32,294 nt of DNA, from the NCBI GenBank assembly GCA_029218545.1, contig JAQXRN010000219.1:1-32294 (forward strand), read 5' to 3'. Made by a program: the position numbers and the translations under genes. The stretch comes from Bacillota bacterium (lineage in GTDB: Bacteria > Bacillota > Clostridia > Peptostreptococcales > Anaerovoracaceae). Under the pieces are notes generated by a model. That model ran no database searches. It had not been told where the DNA came from and saw only the letters and a program-made list of their open reading frames with translations. Below are positions 1-8,904 of this stretch, one piece after another. The first letter of the stretch is position 1. Every line of letters starts with the position of its first letter.

Positions 1-280
1 AACAACTGATGAGGACCTTAAGGAAGCCTGCAGGAACGCAGACATTATAATCGCTGCAGCAGGCAGAGCTAAAACTGTTACAGCAGAACATGTTGACGGT
101 AAACAGATTATTGTCGATGTAGGAATAAACTTTGATGAAGAAGGAAATATGTGTGGAGACGTTGACTTTGATGGCGTTTGCAATAATGTTTCAGCAATCA
201 CACCTGTTCCCGGCGGTGTAGGCGGAGTCACTACTGCTCTTCTCATGTATCATGTTGCAACAGCCGCAGCAAATATGTAA
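1..280 (+). CDS. folD: FolD bifunctional methylenetetrahydrofolate dehydrogenase/cyclohydrolase, C-terminal part (5' truncated by window)
   Basis: Translation TTDEDLKEACRNADIIIAAAGRAKTVTAEHVDGKQIIVDVGINFDEEGNMCGDVDFDGVCNNVSAITPVPGGVGGVTTALLMYHV ends at TAA 278-280; the ITPVPGGVGGVT motif is typical of FolD. Confidence 0.93.
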   Translation, partial: TTDEDLKEACRNADIIIAAAGRAKTVTAEHVDGKQIIVDVGINFDEEGNMCGDVDFDGVCNNVSAITPVPGGVGGVTTALLMYHVATAAANM

Positions 281-298
281 TGGCAATATCAAAATTTA

Positions 299-327
299 TT
301 GACTTTTATATATTTTCGCGATAAAAT
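299..327 (+). promoter_or_regulatory. SigmaA-type promoter for the T-box/valS transcript: TTGACT - 17 nt - TAAAAT
   Basis: -35 TTGACT at 299-304 and -10 TAAAAT at 322-327 with 17 nt spacing, just upstream of the T-box leader. Confidence 0.7.
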
Positions 328-349
328 TAAAGAGTTAATTTAATATAAA

Positions 350-560
350 CGATGACGAAGAGGAGTAAGTGAAGACTTGCAAACTCTACAGAGAATTGGA
401 GTCATGGGCTGAGAGCTCCAAGAGAAGGCGTTCACCGAAGGTTGCTTCCGAGTTTTACTATAATGAGGTGTCTTTGCAGTCCCCGTAGGGATAAGCAAAG
501 GAATAAAGGTGGTCCCGCGGAGATAATATCCGTCCTTTAGTTAGGGCGGATTTTTTATTT
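350..560 (+). ncRNA. T-box leader (tRNA-sensing riboswitch) upstream of valS
   Basis: Stem I-like elements (AGAGA ... GGGCTGAGAG distal motifs), T-box core AAAGGTGGTCCCGCGG at 505-520 with TGGT bulge able to pair with a tRNA ACCA end, and AAAGG (505-509) able to pair with CCTTT (534-538) as an antiterminator alternative to the terminator hairpin. Confidence 0.9.
528..560 (+). terminator. Intrinsic terminator of the T-box leader
   Basis: Stem ATCCGTCCT (528-536) / AGGGCGGAT (543-551) followed by a T-rich tract. Confidence 0.85.
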
Positions 561-612
561 TTTGAAAGTTCGCCATCAATACCATTAATACCTATATATG
601 AAGGAGAGAAAC

Positions 613-3342
613 ATGGAGAAGAATTTAGCGAAGAATTACAATCCAAAGGAATTTGAAGACCGCATCTATGAGATGTGGGAACAAGAAGGCTGCTTCAGAG
701 CAGAAGTTGATGAAGATAAAAAGCCATTCACAATTGTGATGCCACCTCCAAATATTACAGGACAGCTTCACATGGGACATGCTTTAGACCAGACTCTGCA
801 GGATGTTCTTACAAGATGGAAGAGAATGCAGGGCTTTAGCGCATTATGGCTGCCAGGCTCTGACCATGCCAGCATTGCTACAGAAGTAAAGGTAGTAGAC
901 AAAATCCGTAAGGAAGAAGGCCTCGAAAAGGAAGACTTGGGAAGAGAAGAATTTCTTAAGAGAGCATGGGCATGGAAGGAAGAATACGGCGGAAGAATCA
1001 CTCGTCAGTGTCGTAAGCTGGGTGACTCCTGTGACTGGTCAAGAGAAAGATTTACTATGGACGAAGGCTGCAACAAGGCAGTTAAGACTTTCTTTATTAA
1101 ACTGTACGAAAGAGGACTTATCTACAGAGGAAACAGACTAATCAACTGGTGCCCTCAGTGCGGAACATCCCTTTCCGATGCAGAAGTTGAACATGAGGAT
1201 AAGAGCGGCAAGTACTGGTACTTCAGATATCCAGCTGTTGATGGCGGAGAAGGCATCGTAGTTGCAACCTCAAGACCTGAAACTATGTTTGCCGATGAAG
1301 CTATCGCAGTTCATCCTGATGATGAAAGATATAAGGATATGGTTGGCAAAAAGGTTATCCTTCCTCTAGTTGGCAAGGAAATTCCTGTAATTGCTGATAT
1401 TTATCCTGATCCGGAAAAGGGTACAGGTGCAGTTAAGATTACTCCTGCTCACGACCCTAACGACTTTGAAGTAGGTATCAGAGCAGGTTTAGAAAGACCA
1501 AGCTGCATCGACAAGGATGCTAAGATGAATGCTCTTGCAGGTAAGTACGAAGGTATGGACCGCTATGAATGTCGTAAGGCATGGGTTGCTGACCTTGAAG
1601 CTGCAGGTTACCTTGTTAAGACAGAAGAAAAGGTTATCCCTGTAGGAGAATGCTACAGATGTGGAACAGTTATTGAGCCAATGCTTTCCGACCAGTGGTT
1701 CGTTGCTATGGAAGAGCTTGCAAAGCCTGCCATTGAAGCTGCAAAGAAGGGCGATTTAACTCACGTACCTGAAAGATTTGAAAAGACATATTTAAGATGG
1801 CTGGAAGAAATCAGAGACTGGTGTATTTCAAGACAGTTATGGTGGGGACACAGAATCCCTGCATACTACTGCCAGGATTGTAATGAAATCGTAGTTGACT
1901 ACGATACTCCGGCAGTTTGCCCTAAGTGCGGAGGCACTCACTTCAAGCAGGACGAGGACGTTCTTGATACATGGTTCTCCTCAGCATTATGGCCTTTCTC
2001 AACTCTAGGATGGCCTGAAAAGACTCCTGAACTGGAATACTTCTATCCAACTGATGTTTTAGTAACAGGCTATGACATTATCTTCTTCTGGGTAGTAAGA
2101 ATGGTATTCTCAGGTCTCGAAGCCATGGGAGAAGTACCTTTCCACCATGTATACGTTCATGGTCTTGTTAGAGACGCAGAAGGTCGTAAGATGAGTAAAT
2201 CCCTTGGAAACGGCATTGACCCTCTTGAAGTTATCGACCAGTATGGTGCAGATGCTTTAAGATTTATGCTTACAACAGGTATCACTCCTGGTAACGACAT
2301 GAGATTCAAGGATGACAGACTTGAGTCCTGCAGAAACTTTGCTAATAAGCTTTGGAATGCATCAAGATTCGTAATAATGAATCTTCAGGACGAAGACGGC
2401 AACTTCAAGGAATTGGCAAAATGTTGTGCTGATTGCTGCGGATGTGCCTGCGGAGATACTACAAACTTTACAAACATCCCATTGAAAGATGAAGATAAGT
2501 GGATAATCAGCAAGGTTAACGAGGCTGTAGAATACGTTACAAATGCTTTAGAAAAGTATGACCTTGCATTAGCAGGACAGAGGGTTTATGACCTTATCTG
2601 GAATGAATACTGTGACTGGTATATTGAACTGGTTAAGCCTAGATTATGGGGCGATGACGAAGAAGACAAGAAGGTTGTAAGATTTACTTTAGTAATGTGC
2701 TTAAAGAATATGCTGAAGATGCTTCACCCATTCATGCCTTTCATCACTGAAGAAATATGGAGCTTCCTGCCACATGGCGAAGAACAGGCTGACAATCCTA
2801 ACAACTATCTGATAAAGGCTAGCTGGCCTGAATTCAGCTTATCATGCGTATTCCCTAAGGCTGCAAAGACTTTAGAGACTGCAATGGAAGCTATCCGTGC
2901 AATCAGAAACATCAGAGCTGAAGCCGATGCTGCACCAAGCAAGAAGCTGAGAGCAGTAATCGTTGCAGAAGGCGCAGTCCTCGAAACATTAAAGGACGCT
3001 GAAAGATATATTAAGAATCTGGCTAACATTACTGATGTTACCTTCGTTTCAAGCAAGGAAGACGCTCCTGAGGAATCCATGTCAGCAGTAATCAATGGTG
3101 CTGAAATCTATATTCCTCTTGAAGACCTGGTAGATTATAAGGCTGAATATGACAGACTTCTTAAGGAACAGAAGAAACTCGAAGGCGAAGTTAAGAGAGT
3201 TGAAGGCAAGCTTTCAAACCAGGGCTTCATCAGCAAGGCTCCTGAAAAGGTAATTAACGAAGAAAAAGAAAAGATGGTTAAATACAAAGAAATGCTTGAA
3301 AAGGTTACTGCAAGATTAGAGATGATCAAGGCAAAAATATGA
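613..3342 (+). CDS. valS: Valyl-tRNA synthetase
   Basis: HMGH signature (PPPNITGQLHMGHALDQ), KMSKS (GRKMSKSLGNG), C-terminal coiled coil. Start placed at ATG 613 because AAGGAG lies at 601-605; the ORF-track ATG at 598 overlaps the RBS. Confidence 0.97.
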   Translation: MEKNLAKNYNPKEFEDRIYEMWEQEGCFRAEVDEDKKPFTIVMPPPNITGQLHMGHALDQTLQDVLTRWKRMQGFSALWLPGSDHASIATEVKVVDKIRKEEGLEKEDLGREEFLKRAWAWKEEYGGRITRQCRKLGDSCDWSRERFTMDEGCNKAVKTFFIKLYERGLIYRGNRLINWCPQCGTSLSDAEVEHEDKSGKYWYFRYPAVDGGEGIVVATSRPETMFADEAIAVHPDDERYKDMVGKKVILPLVGKEIPVIADIYPDPEKGTGAVKITPAHDPNDFEVGIRAGLERPSCIDKDAKMNALAGKYEGMDRYECRKAWVADLEAAGYLVKTEEKVIPVGECYRCGTVIEPMLSDQWFVAMEELAKPAIEAAKKGDLTHVPERFEKTYLRWLEEIRDWCISRQLWWGHRIPAYYCQDCNEIVVDYDTPAVCPKCGGTHFKQDEDVLDTWFSSALWPFSTLGWPEKTPELEYFYPTDVLVTGYDIIFFWVVRMVFSGLEAMGEVPFHHVYVHGLVRDAEGRKMSKSLGNGIDPLEVIDQYGADALRFMLTTGITPGNDMRFKDDRLESCRNFANKLWNASRFVIMNLQDEDGNFKELAKCCADCCGCACGDTTNFTNIPLKDEDKWIISKVNEAVEYVTNALEKYDLALAGQRVYDLIWNEYCDWYIELVKPRLWGDDEEDKKVVRFTLVMCLKNMLKMLHPFMPFITEEIWSFLPHGEEQADNPNNYLIKASWPEFSLSCVFPKAAKTLETAMEAIRAIRNIRAEADAAPSKKLRAVIVAEGAVLETLKDAERYIKNLANITDVTFVSSKEDAPEESMSAVINGAEIYIPLEDLVDYKAEYDRLLKEQKKLEGEVKRVEGKLSNQGFISKAPEKVINEEKEKMVKYKEMLEKVTARLEMIKAKI

Positions 3343-4634
3343 TAACAACTAAAGCTGAAGAAAAAATACATGAATTTGAACGCTTTGGAAACGTCTTGGG
3401 ACTTGAAAGAATGAACAAGATTCTTGAGCTTCTTGGAAACCCACATGAGGATTTGAAAATAATTCACGTGGCGGGAACAAATGGTAAGGGCTCTACATGC
3501 AGATACATGTACAGCGTTCTTCAGGAGGCGGGCTATAAGACAGGCTTATACACCTCTCCGTTTCTCGAGAAGTTCAACGAAAGAATCGAATTTAACGGTC
3601 AGTGCATAAGTGATGAGGACCTGTCTTGCTATACAGACAGGGTCCTCGCACAAGTAGAAAGAATGACCGAAATTTGCAATCAGAAGCCCACAGAATTTGA
3701 AGTAATAACTGCAATCGCGCTCCTGTATTTTAAAGAAAAAAATTGCGATTATGTCATTTTAGAAGTGGGACTTGGCGGAATAGGCGATTCTACCAATGTA
3801 TGCCAAAAGCCTTTGGCTTCTGTAATTACTTCAGTATCCATGGATCATATGGATAGGCTGGGAAATACAATCGAAGATATTGCCCGGGAAAAGGCCGGGA
3901 TTATCAAGGAAGCCTGCCCGGTTATCACAAGCGTTAGAAACGAAAAGGCCCTTGAGATTATCAGAGAAACTGCAAAGAAAAAGAATTGTCCGTATATGGA
4001 GACGGCAAAAGTCGAAGTAAACATTCATAAAGAAGCTCTCGATGGAATGTGCTTTGATGCTTTAAATCTTAGCAACCTTGAAATATCAATGACAGGCAGA
4101 CATCAGGCTGAAAATGCAACTTTAGCAGTTGCAACCCTTTTATACCTTGACCAAGAAGGCAAGATAGATGTTTCTAGAGACGTTCTCTACAAAGGATTGA
4201 AAAAAGCAAAGCAGCACGGCCGATTTGAAGTGCTTTCTGACATGGGAAATAGGCCGGTTATTATTATCGATGGTGCACATAATATAGATGGAGCAGAAGC
4301 TCTAAAAAATGCAGTGAATTCGCTTTGCCCTGATGGAAGGATTCTTCTGGTAACAGGAATGCTTAAAGATAAGGATTATGAAGGCATAATAGGACAATTC
4401 CTTGAAATAACCGGGGATTTCATTGTTACTGAGCCTCAAAATCCCAGAAAGCTTTTGGCGGAAGAACTTTCGGAAGTTCTTATTGCATCTGGTGCAAGGT
4501 CAGCTGTTTCAATACCTAAACCAGAGGACGCTGTTAACTATGTGAACCAAATTAAATCTGATTATGATGCTGTAATATTTGCTGGATCCCTGTATCTAAT
4601 CGGGGAGATAAGGAGTATGTTGAAAAATGCTTAA
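3339..4634 (+). CDS. folC: Folylpolyglutamate synthase / dihydrofolate synthase
   Basis: HVAGTNGKGSTCRYMYSVLQEAGYKTGLYTSPFLEKFNERI and DGAHNIDGAEAL motifs; overlaps the end of valS by 4 nt. Confidence 0.93.
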   Translation: MITTKAEEKIHEFERFGNVLGLERMNKILELLGNPHEDLKIIHVAGTNGKGSTCRYMYSVLQEAGYKTGLYTSPFLEKFNERIEFNGQCISDEDLSCYTDRVLAQVERMTEICNQKPTEFEVITAIALLYFKEKNCDYVILEVGLGGIGDSTNVCQKPLASVITSVSMDHMDRLGNTIEDIAREKAGIIKEACPVITSVRNEKALEIIRETAKKKNCPYMETAKVEVNIHKEALDGMCFDALNLSNLEISMTGRHQAENATLAVATLLYLDQEGKIDVSRDVLYKGLKKAKQHGRFEVLSDMGNRPVIIIDGAHNIDGAEALKNAVNSLCPDGRILLVTGMLKDKDYEGIIGQFLEITGDFIVTEPQNPRKLLAEELSEVLIASGARSAVSIPKPEDAVNYVNQIKSDYDAVIFAGSLYLIGEIRSMLKNA

Positions 4635-5070
4635 ATTTACGATGAAATCCACAGATGAATACGAAAGATTAGTAAAGTTTTTCGTAGAAAATGAACTGGA
4701 ATTTGACGGTGATGAAGAGGTAGATACCGATATAGTTAAATGCTGGAAGATGGTTCATACGGATGATGTTCTGATTGGCGGATGCGTTCTTGCAAAACGC
4801 CAGGGCAAATACATCGTTGATGGAATTGCAGTGACAAAGCTCTTTAGAAAATTTGGACTGGGCAAGATAATGGTGGACAAGATGGTAAAAGAGGTCAAGG
4901 CCCTTGGTGGTCATGAGCTTTTCCTTGTGGCAAGAGCACCTGAATTCTTCAGAACATTAGGCTTTGAAACTGTTGAACCAGAAGAGGCACCCCTCTTCTT
5001 TGAGTGCGCCCAGTGCCCTCAATATCAGAAAAACTGTCATCCTGAAATCATGAGATTGGAGATAGAATAG
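4627..5070 (+). CDS. GNAT-family N-acetyltransferase with Cys-rich C-terminal tail
   Basis: DGIAVTKLFRKFGLGKIMVDKMVKEVKALGGHELFLVARAPEFFRTLGF resembles the acetyl-CoA binding region of GNATs; tail ECAQCPQYQKNCHPEIM. Confidence 0.8.
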   Translation: MLKFTMKSTDEYERLVKFFVENELEFDGDEEVDTDIVKCWKMVHTDDVLIGGCVLAKRQGKYIVDGIAVTKLFRKFGLGKIMVDKMVKEVKALGGHELFLVARAPEFFRTLGFETVEPEEAPLFFECAQCPQYQKNCHPEIMRLEIE

Positions 5071-5831
5071 TGAATTATCATAAATTACTTCAGGCTATAC
5101 TCGATATTGCAGAAGAAATGCTTGTATGCGGCGCTGAGGTTGACCGTGTTGAGGACAGCATAGAACGTATGTGTTATGCATATGGATGTGACAGAGTGAA
5201 TGCCTTTATTATAACTTCAAATATTCAGGTAACTTTTGAAGATCCGGAGGGCAATATAATTACACAAATCAGAAGGCTCAAAAGGAACGACACAAATTTT
5301 GACAGGCTGGATTACTTAAACGATCTGTCGAGGTATATCTGTGCCAATAAACCTGAACTTGATGTGCTGGTTGAAAAATATGAGGCGGTTATGAACAGGA
5401 AGCAGCTTCCAACCTGGCTGCAGTATTTCGGTGCAGTTCTCGTTGCATCCGGATTTGCAGTGTTCTTCGGGGGAAATTTTGCTGACGCAATTGCTTCGGG
5501 GATTATGGGAATTGTAATAACTCTAATTACAAGAGTTCTTGCCAGAATAGAGGAAAACCAGATGGCAAAGCTTTTTGTTTCGTCTGTCATAGCTGGATTT
5601 TTAGCAATTATTCTTGTGGCAGTAGGCATTGGAAGCAATGTTGACAAGATTATGATAGGTGGAATTATGCTTCTGATTCCTGGTATTGCAATGACAAATT
5701 CCGTCAGGGATTTGTTAATCGGTGATGTGGTTACAGGAATGATTCGTTTCGTAAATTCACTTCTTATGGCAGCTGCAATAGCCTGTGGCTTTGCATTGTC
5801 ACTGATACTGACAGGAGGTGCCATGTTATGA
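5070..5831 (+). CDS. Threonine/serine exporter family protein, large N-terminal-type subunit (ThrE/DUF1212-like)
   Basis: LLQAILDIAEEMLVCGAEVDRVEDSIERMCYAYG followed by several hydrophobic segments; GTG start at 5070. Confidence 0.85.
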   Translation: MNYHKLLQAILDIAEEMLVCGAEVDRVEDSIERMCYAYGCDRVNAFIITSNIQVTFEDPEGNIITQIRRLKRNDTNFDRLDYLNDLSRYICANKPELDVLVEKYEAVMNRKQLPTWLQYFGAVLVASGFAVFFGGNFADAIASGIMGIVITLITRVLARIEENQMAKLFVSSVIAGFLAIILVAVGIGSNVDKIMIGGIMLLIPGIAMTNSVRDLLIGDVVTGMIRFVNSLLMAAAIACGFALSLILTGGAML

Positions 5832-6274
5832 TTATCCAGATTATTTCGGCATTTGTCGGCTCAATTGGATTTGCAATCTTCTTGAAGATGAGAGGCAAGC
5901 AGATTCCTCTTGCAGGAATAGGCGGCGCCATCACTTGGGCAGTGTATCTTCTGACACAACAGTATATTGAAGGCTATTTTATCCCATATTTTATTGCATC
6001 AGTGTTTGTGGCAATATATGCTGAGGTAATGGCAAGGGTAAATAAGGCTCCTGCTACCATATTCCTTACAGCTACAGCTGTTCCTTTGATTCCCGGTGGA
6101 AGCCTATATTATACTATGGTCGGTCTTGTAACCGAAGATAAGGCTCTGTTTGAAACAAGCGGAACGGCAGCTGTTACCATAGCACTTGCAATATCACTTG
6201 GTTTTCTTGTAGTTGCAATCGCAAGCAGGTATATAAGAATGTTTTTAAATAGAGGAAAAAAGATTTCGGAATAA
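5828..6274 (+). CDS. Threonine/serine exporter family protein, small C-terminal-type subunit (YjjB/DUF3815-like)
   Basis: Four or so hydrophobic segments with APATIFLTATAVPLIPGGSLYYTMVGLV; overlaps the preceding subunit by 4 nt. Confidence 0.85.
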   Translation: MIIQIISAFVGSIGFAIFLKMRGKQIPLAGIGGAITWAVYLLTQQYIEGYFIPYFIASVFVAIYAEVMARVNKAPATIFLTATAVPLIPGGSLYYTMVGLVTEDKALFETSGTAAVTIALAISLGFLVVAIASRYIRMFLNRGKKISE

Positions 6275-6293
6275 CTTTCGGAATCTTTTTTAT
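6257..6293 (+). terminator. Intrinsic terminator overlapping the end of the exporter small subunit
   Basis: 14-bp stem AAAAAGATTTCGGA (6257-6270) / TTCGGAATCTTTTT (6277-6290) with wobbles, 6-nt loop, T tract. Confidence 0.75.
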
Positions 6294-6356
6294 TTGGTAT
6301 TTTTTCCTTTCCTGCAAATAAACTGTATAAAAGGTGAGTTTTGTGGGAGGGACCAT

Positions 6357-6977
6357 ATGAAAAATACTATCGAAGATATTTATGAGACTAACAAGGCTAT
6401 TGTGGCAGGTGTTGTGCTCAGTCCACTGGAGTATAGTCACAGGACCTTTGGCGAGTCATTTTATACCTTTGCATTAGGTATCGAGAGGCGAAGCGGCTAT
6501 GTGGATGAAATCAATATTATGATTTCAGAAAGGCTTCTTTACGACTATACAGTCGAGGTGGATGACTTCGTTGAAATAACAGGACAGATAAGGACATATA
6601 ACGAGAATAAAGATGGAAGAAACAAGCTTAATATTGTCATCTTTGCCCGTGATATATCAATAAACAACGATATCATATATTACGAAAACTATATTTATCT
6701 GGAGGGTTATCTCTGCAAGCCTCCGATAAAGCGAACTTCACCTTTAGGAAGAGACATATGCGATATTATGGTTGCAGTCAATCGCATGTATAACAAGTCT
6801 GACTATATTCCGTGTATTGCATGGGGAAGAAACGCAAATTATGGACAGCAGCTTGAAGTGGGAATGAAGATATACATAGAGGGTAGAATTCAGAGCAGAG
6901 AATATAAGAAAAAGATTGAAGATGGTGAAGTTGAAATCAGAAAAGCATATGAGGTTTCAATCTTAAAACTTGAATAG
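6357..6977 (+). CDS. SSB-like protein with two OB-fold-like segments
   Basis: Start ATG 6357 after GGGAGG. Two SSB-type segments: VAGVVLSPLEYSHRTFGESFYTFALGIERRSGYVDEINIMISE... and YLEGYLCKPPIKRTSPLGRDICDIMVAVNRMYNKSDYIPCIAWGRNA...KIYIEGRIQSREY. Confidence 0.75.
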   Translation: MKNTIEDIYETNKAIVAGVVLSPLEYSHRTFGESFYTFALGIERRSGYVDEINIMISERLLYDYTVEVDDFVEITGQIRTYNENKDGRNKLNIVIFARDISINNDIIYYENYIYLEGYLCKPPIKRTSPLGRDICDIMVAVNRMYNKSDYIPCIAWGRNANYGQQLEVGMKIYIEGRIQSREYKKKIEDGEVEIRKAYEVSILKLE

Positions 6978-6998
6978 TTATAAAAGGCATGATATAAT
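6970..6998 (+). promoter_or_regulatory. SigmaA-type promoter for glyA: TTGAAT - 17 nt - TATAAT
   Basis: -35 TTGAAT 6970-6975, -10 TATAAT 6993-6998, 17 nt spacing; the -35 overlaps the preceding CDS end. Confidence 0.75.
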
Positions 6999-7035
6999 TA
7001 ATTATTATTTTTGAATTTACGTTGGGGGAAAAAAG

Positions 7036-8283
7036 ATGTTCGATATTAATGGAAACGACAACAACACTTATAACATTGACAACATTGAATTTATCAAAAG
7101 AACTTCACCTAAAGTTGGCGAATTAATTGAAAAGGAATACCTTCGCCAGAAAAACAATGTTGAACTAATTGCATCCGAAAACTACTGTTCAGAAGCAGTT
7201 CTGGCTGCATGCGGAAGCTGCTTAAGCTGGAAATATGCTGAAGGATATCCCGATGTTCGTACTTCAGGCAACACAAGCCGTTATTATGGTGGTACAGAAT
7301 TCGTTGATATTCTCGAAGAATATGCATGTGATGCATGGAGAAAGGTATTTGATACAGATTACCATGTTAATGTGCAGCCTCACAGTGGTTCTCAGGCAAA
7401 TTTTGCAGGTTATAAGGCTATCTTAAACCCTGGAGATACAATTTTATCATTGACTTTAGACAATGGTGGACATTTAACTCATGGTTCATCAGTAAACTTC
7501 AGCGGCAAGCTTTACAACATGGTGTTCTATGATGTAGATGAAAGAGGATACATCGACATGAACGATGTGAGACAAAAAGCACAGGAGTATAAACCTAAGC
7601 TGATTATGACAGGTGCTTCTGCATATTCAAGAATAATCGATTTTGAAGCTTTTGCAGAAATAGCTAAAGAAGTTGGAGCATATTTCATGGTTGACATGGC
7701 TCACATTGCAGGTCTTATTGCAGGTGGTCAGCACCCATCTCCATTTGGTCTTGCGGACATTATTACAACTACTACTCACAAGACTTTAAGAGGTCCAAGA
7801 GGCGGAATGATTTTCTGCAGACCTGAGCTTGCAAAGAAGGTTGACAGTGCAGTTTTCCCTTATGCACAGGGAGGTCCTTTAGAGCATGTTATTGCGGGCA
7901 AGGCAGTATGTGCAGAAGAAGCTATGCAGCCTGAATACAAAGAATACATCAAGCAGGTGGTTAAGAACTGCAAAGCTCTTTCCGATGAGTTCATTAATCT
8001 TGGATACAAGGTTGTAACAGGGGGCACTGACAATCACCTTATCCTTTTAGACCTTTCCGATGAACCTTTCAGCGGAAGAGTTCTTCAGGAAAGATGTGAT
8101 AAGATCGGTATCACATTAAATAAGAACTGTGTGCCTTGCGAAAAGCGTACACCAAAAGAAACTTCAGGAGTCAGAATCGGTACTGCTCCAATGACTACAA
8201 GAGGTTACAAGGAAGACGACTTTATCAAGGTTGTACATAGAATTGATGCTCTTATCAAGGAATTAAGAGAAGAATTTAAATAA
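7036..8283 (+). CDS. glyA: Serine hydroxymethyltransferase
   Basis: ELIASENYCSEAVL, YAEGYP, VNVQPHSGSQAN, TTTTHKTLRGPRGG PLP-lysine motif. Confidence 0.97.
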   Translation: MFDINGNDNNTYNIDNIEFIKRTSPKVGELIEKEYLRQKNNVELIASENYCSEAVLAACGSCLSWKYAEGYPDVRTSGNTSRYYGGTEFVDILEEYACDAWRKVFDTDYHVNVQPHSGSQANFAGYKAILNPGDTILSLTLDNGGHLTHGSSVNFSGKLYNMVFYDVDERGYIDMNDVRQKAQEYKPKLIMTGASAYSRIIDFEAFAEIAKEVGAYFMVDMAHIAGLIAGGQHPSPFGLADIITTTTHKTLRGPRGGMIFCRPELAKKVDSAVFPYAQGGPLEHVIAGKAVCAEEAMQPEYKEYIKQVVKNCKALSDEFINLGYKVVTGGTDNHLILLDLSDEPFSGRVLQERCDKIGITLNKNCVPCEKRTPKETSGVRIGTAPMTTRGYKEDDFIKVVHRIDALIKELREEFK

Positions 8284-8291
8284 GTTTTTTC

Positions 8292-8323
8292 AGGGGATAC
8301 GCTTTAGAGGTGTATCCTCTTTC
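8292..8323 (+). terminator. Possible intrinsic terminator after glyA
   Basis: AGGGGATAC (8292-8300) / GTATCCTCT (8312-8320) hairpin; only a weak T tail. Confidence 0.5.
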
Positions 8324-8359
8324 AATGAAAACATATTGAAAATAAATTTGGTGAATAAT

Positions 8360-8830
8360 ATGACATACGAAAGACTCGAAAACAATGTGGAGATAAGAGA
8401 ATCATTTATGAAAGCTCATATCTCTGACGATTTCAAAAAAGAAATGCATATGTGGTCCTGCTTTAAATCAGAAGCAAAAAAGGTCAGCTTCAGGAAGGCT
8501 CTTTTGCTCCTTGGAGAACAGAAGGGTCCTGTGTTGTTTATCTCTGAAGGGGAAGGAAACCGTACTTTCAATAACTGTGCCCTTGAAGAATATGAAGAAG
8601 ATGTTAAAGGGTTTGCTGCCATGGCAGATACTGACTGGCTTACAGAAATGATTGAATACGAGTGGGATAACAAAATTACAATGTGGGAAGATGGATTTAA
8701 CCTTGGGTCAAATGATATTCTTCCCGATGACTTATATGTGTTTGATAAAAGCTACCGGTGGTTTATTGCTTTTACTAACGAAATAGATGAAGAAACTGAC
8801 GTGCGTCTGTGTTACGCATATAATATTTAA
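8360..8830 (+). CDS. Hypothetical acidic soluble protein
   Basis: Complete ORF (track start 8336; ATG 8360 gives MTYERLENNVEIRESF). No family recognised. Confidence 0.65.
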   Translation: MTYERLENNVEIRESFMKAHISDDFKKEMHMWSCFKSEAKKVSFRKALLLLGEQKGPVLFISEGEGNRTFNNCALEEYEEDVKGFAAMADTDWLTEMIEYEWDNKITMWEDGFNLGSNDILPDDLYVFDKSYRWFIAFTNEIDEETDVRLCYAYNI

Positions 8831-8904
8831 CTTCATGAAATGCATAAAATGGCTGTAAAATAGCTGCAGAATGACTGTAAATTAACTCACAAGAAGGAAG
8901 TAAT

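Noticed and set aside
598-612. Upstream ATG start for valS given in the ORF track
   Set aside because: Overlaps the AAGGAG ribosome-binding site; ATG 613 is better positioned.
4998-5067. Cys-rich GNAT tail (CAQCPQYQKNCHP) as a novel metal-binding module
   Set aside because: I recall similar tails in ordinary Firmicutes GNAT acetyltransferases, so it is probably a family trait.
5312-5824. 170-aa antisense ORF opposite the ThrE-like gene
   Set aside because: Explained by the hydrophobic + strand gene's complement; no independent support.
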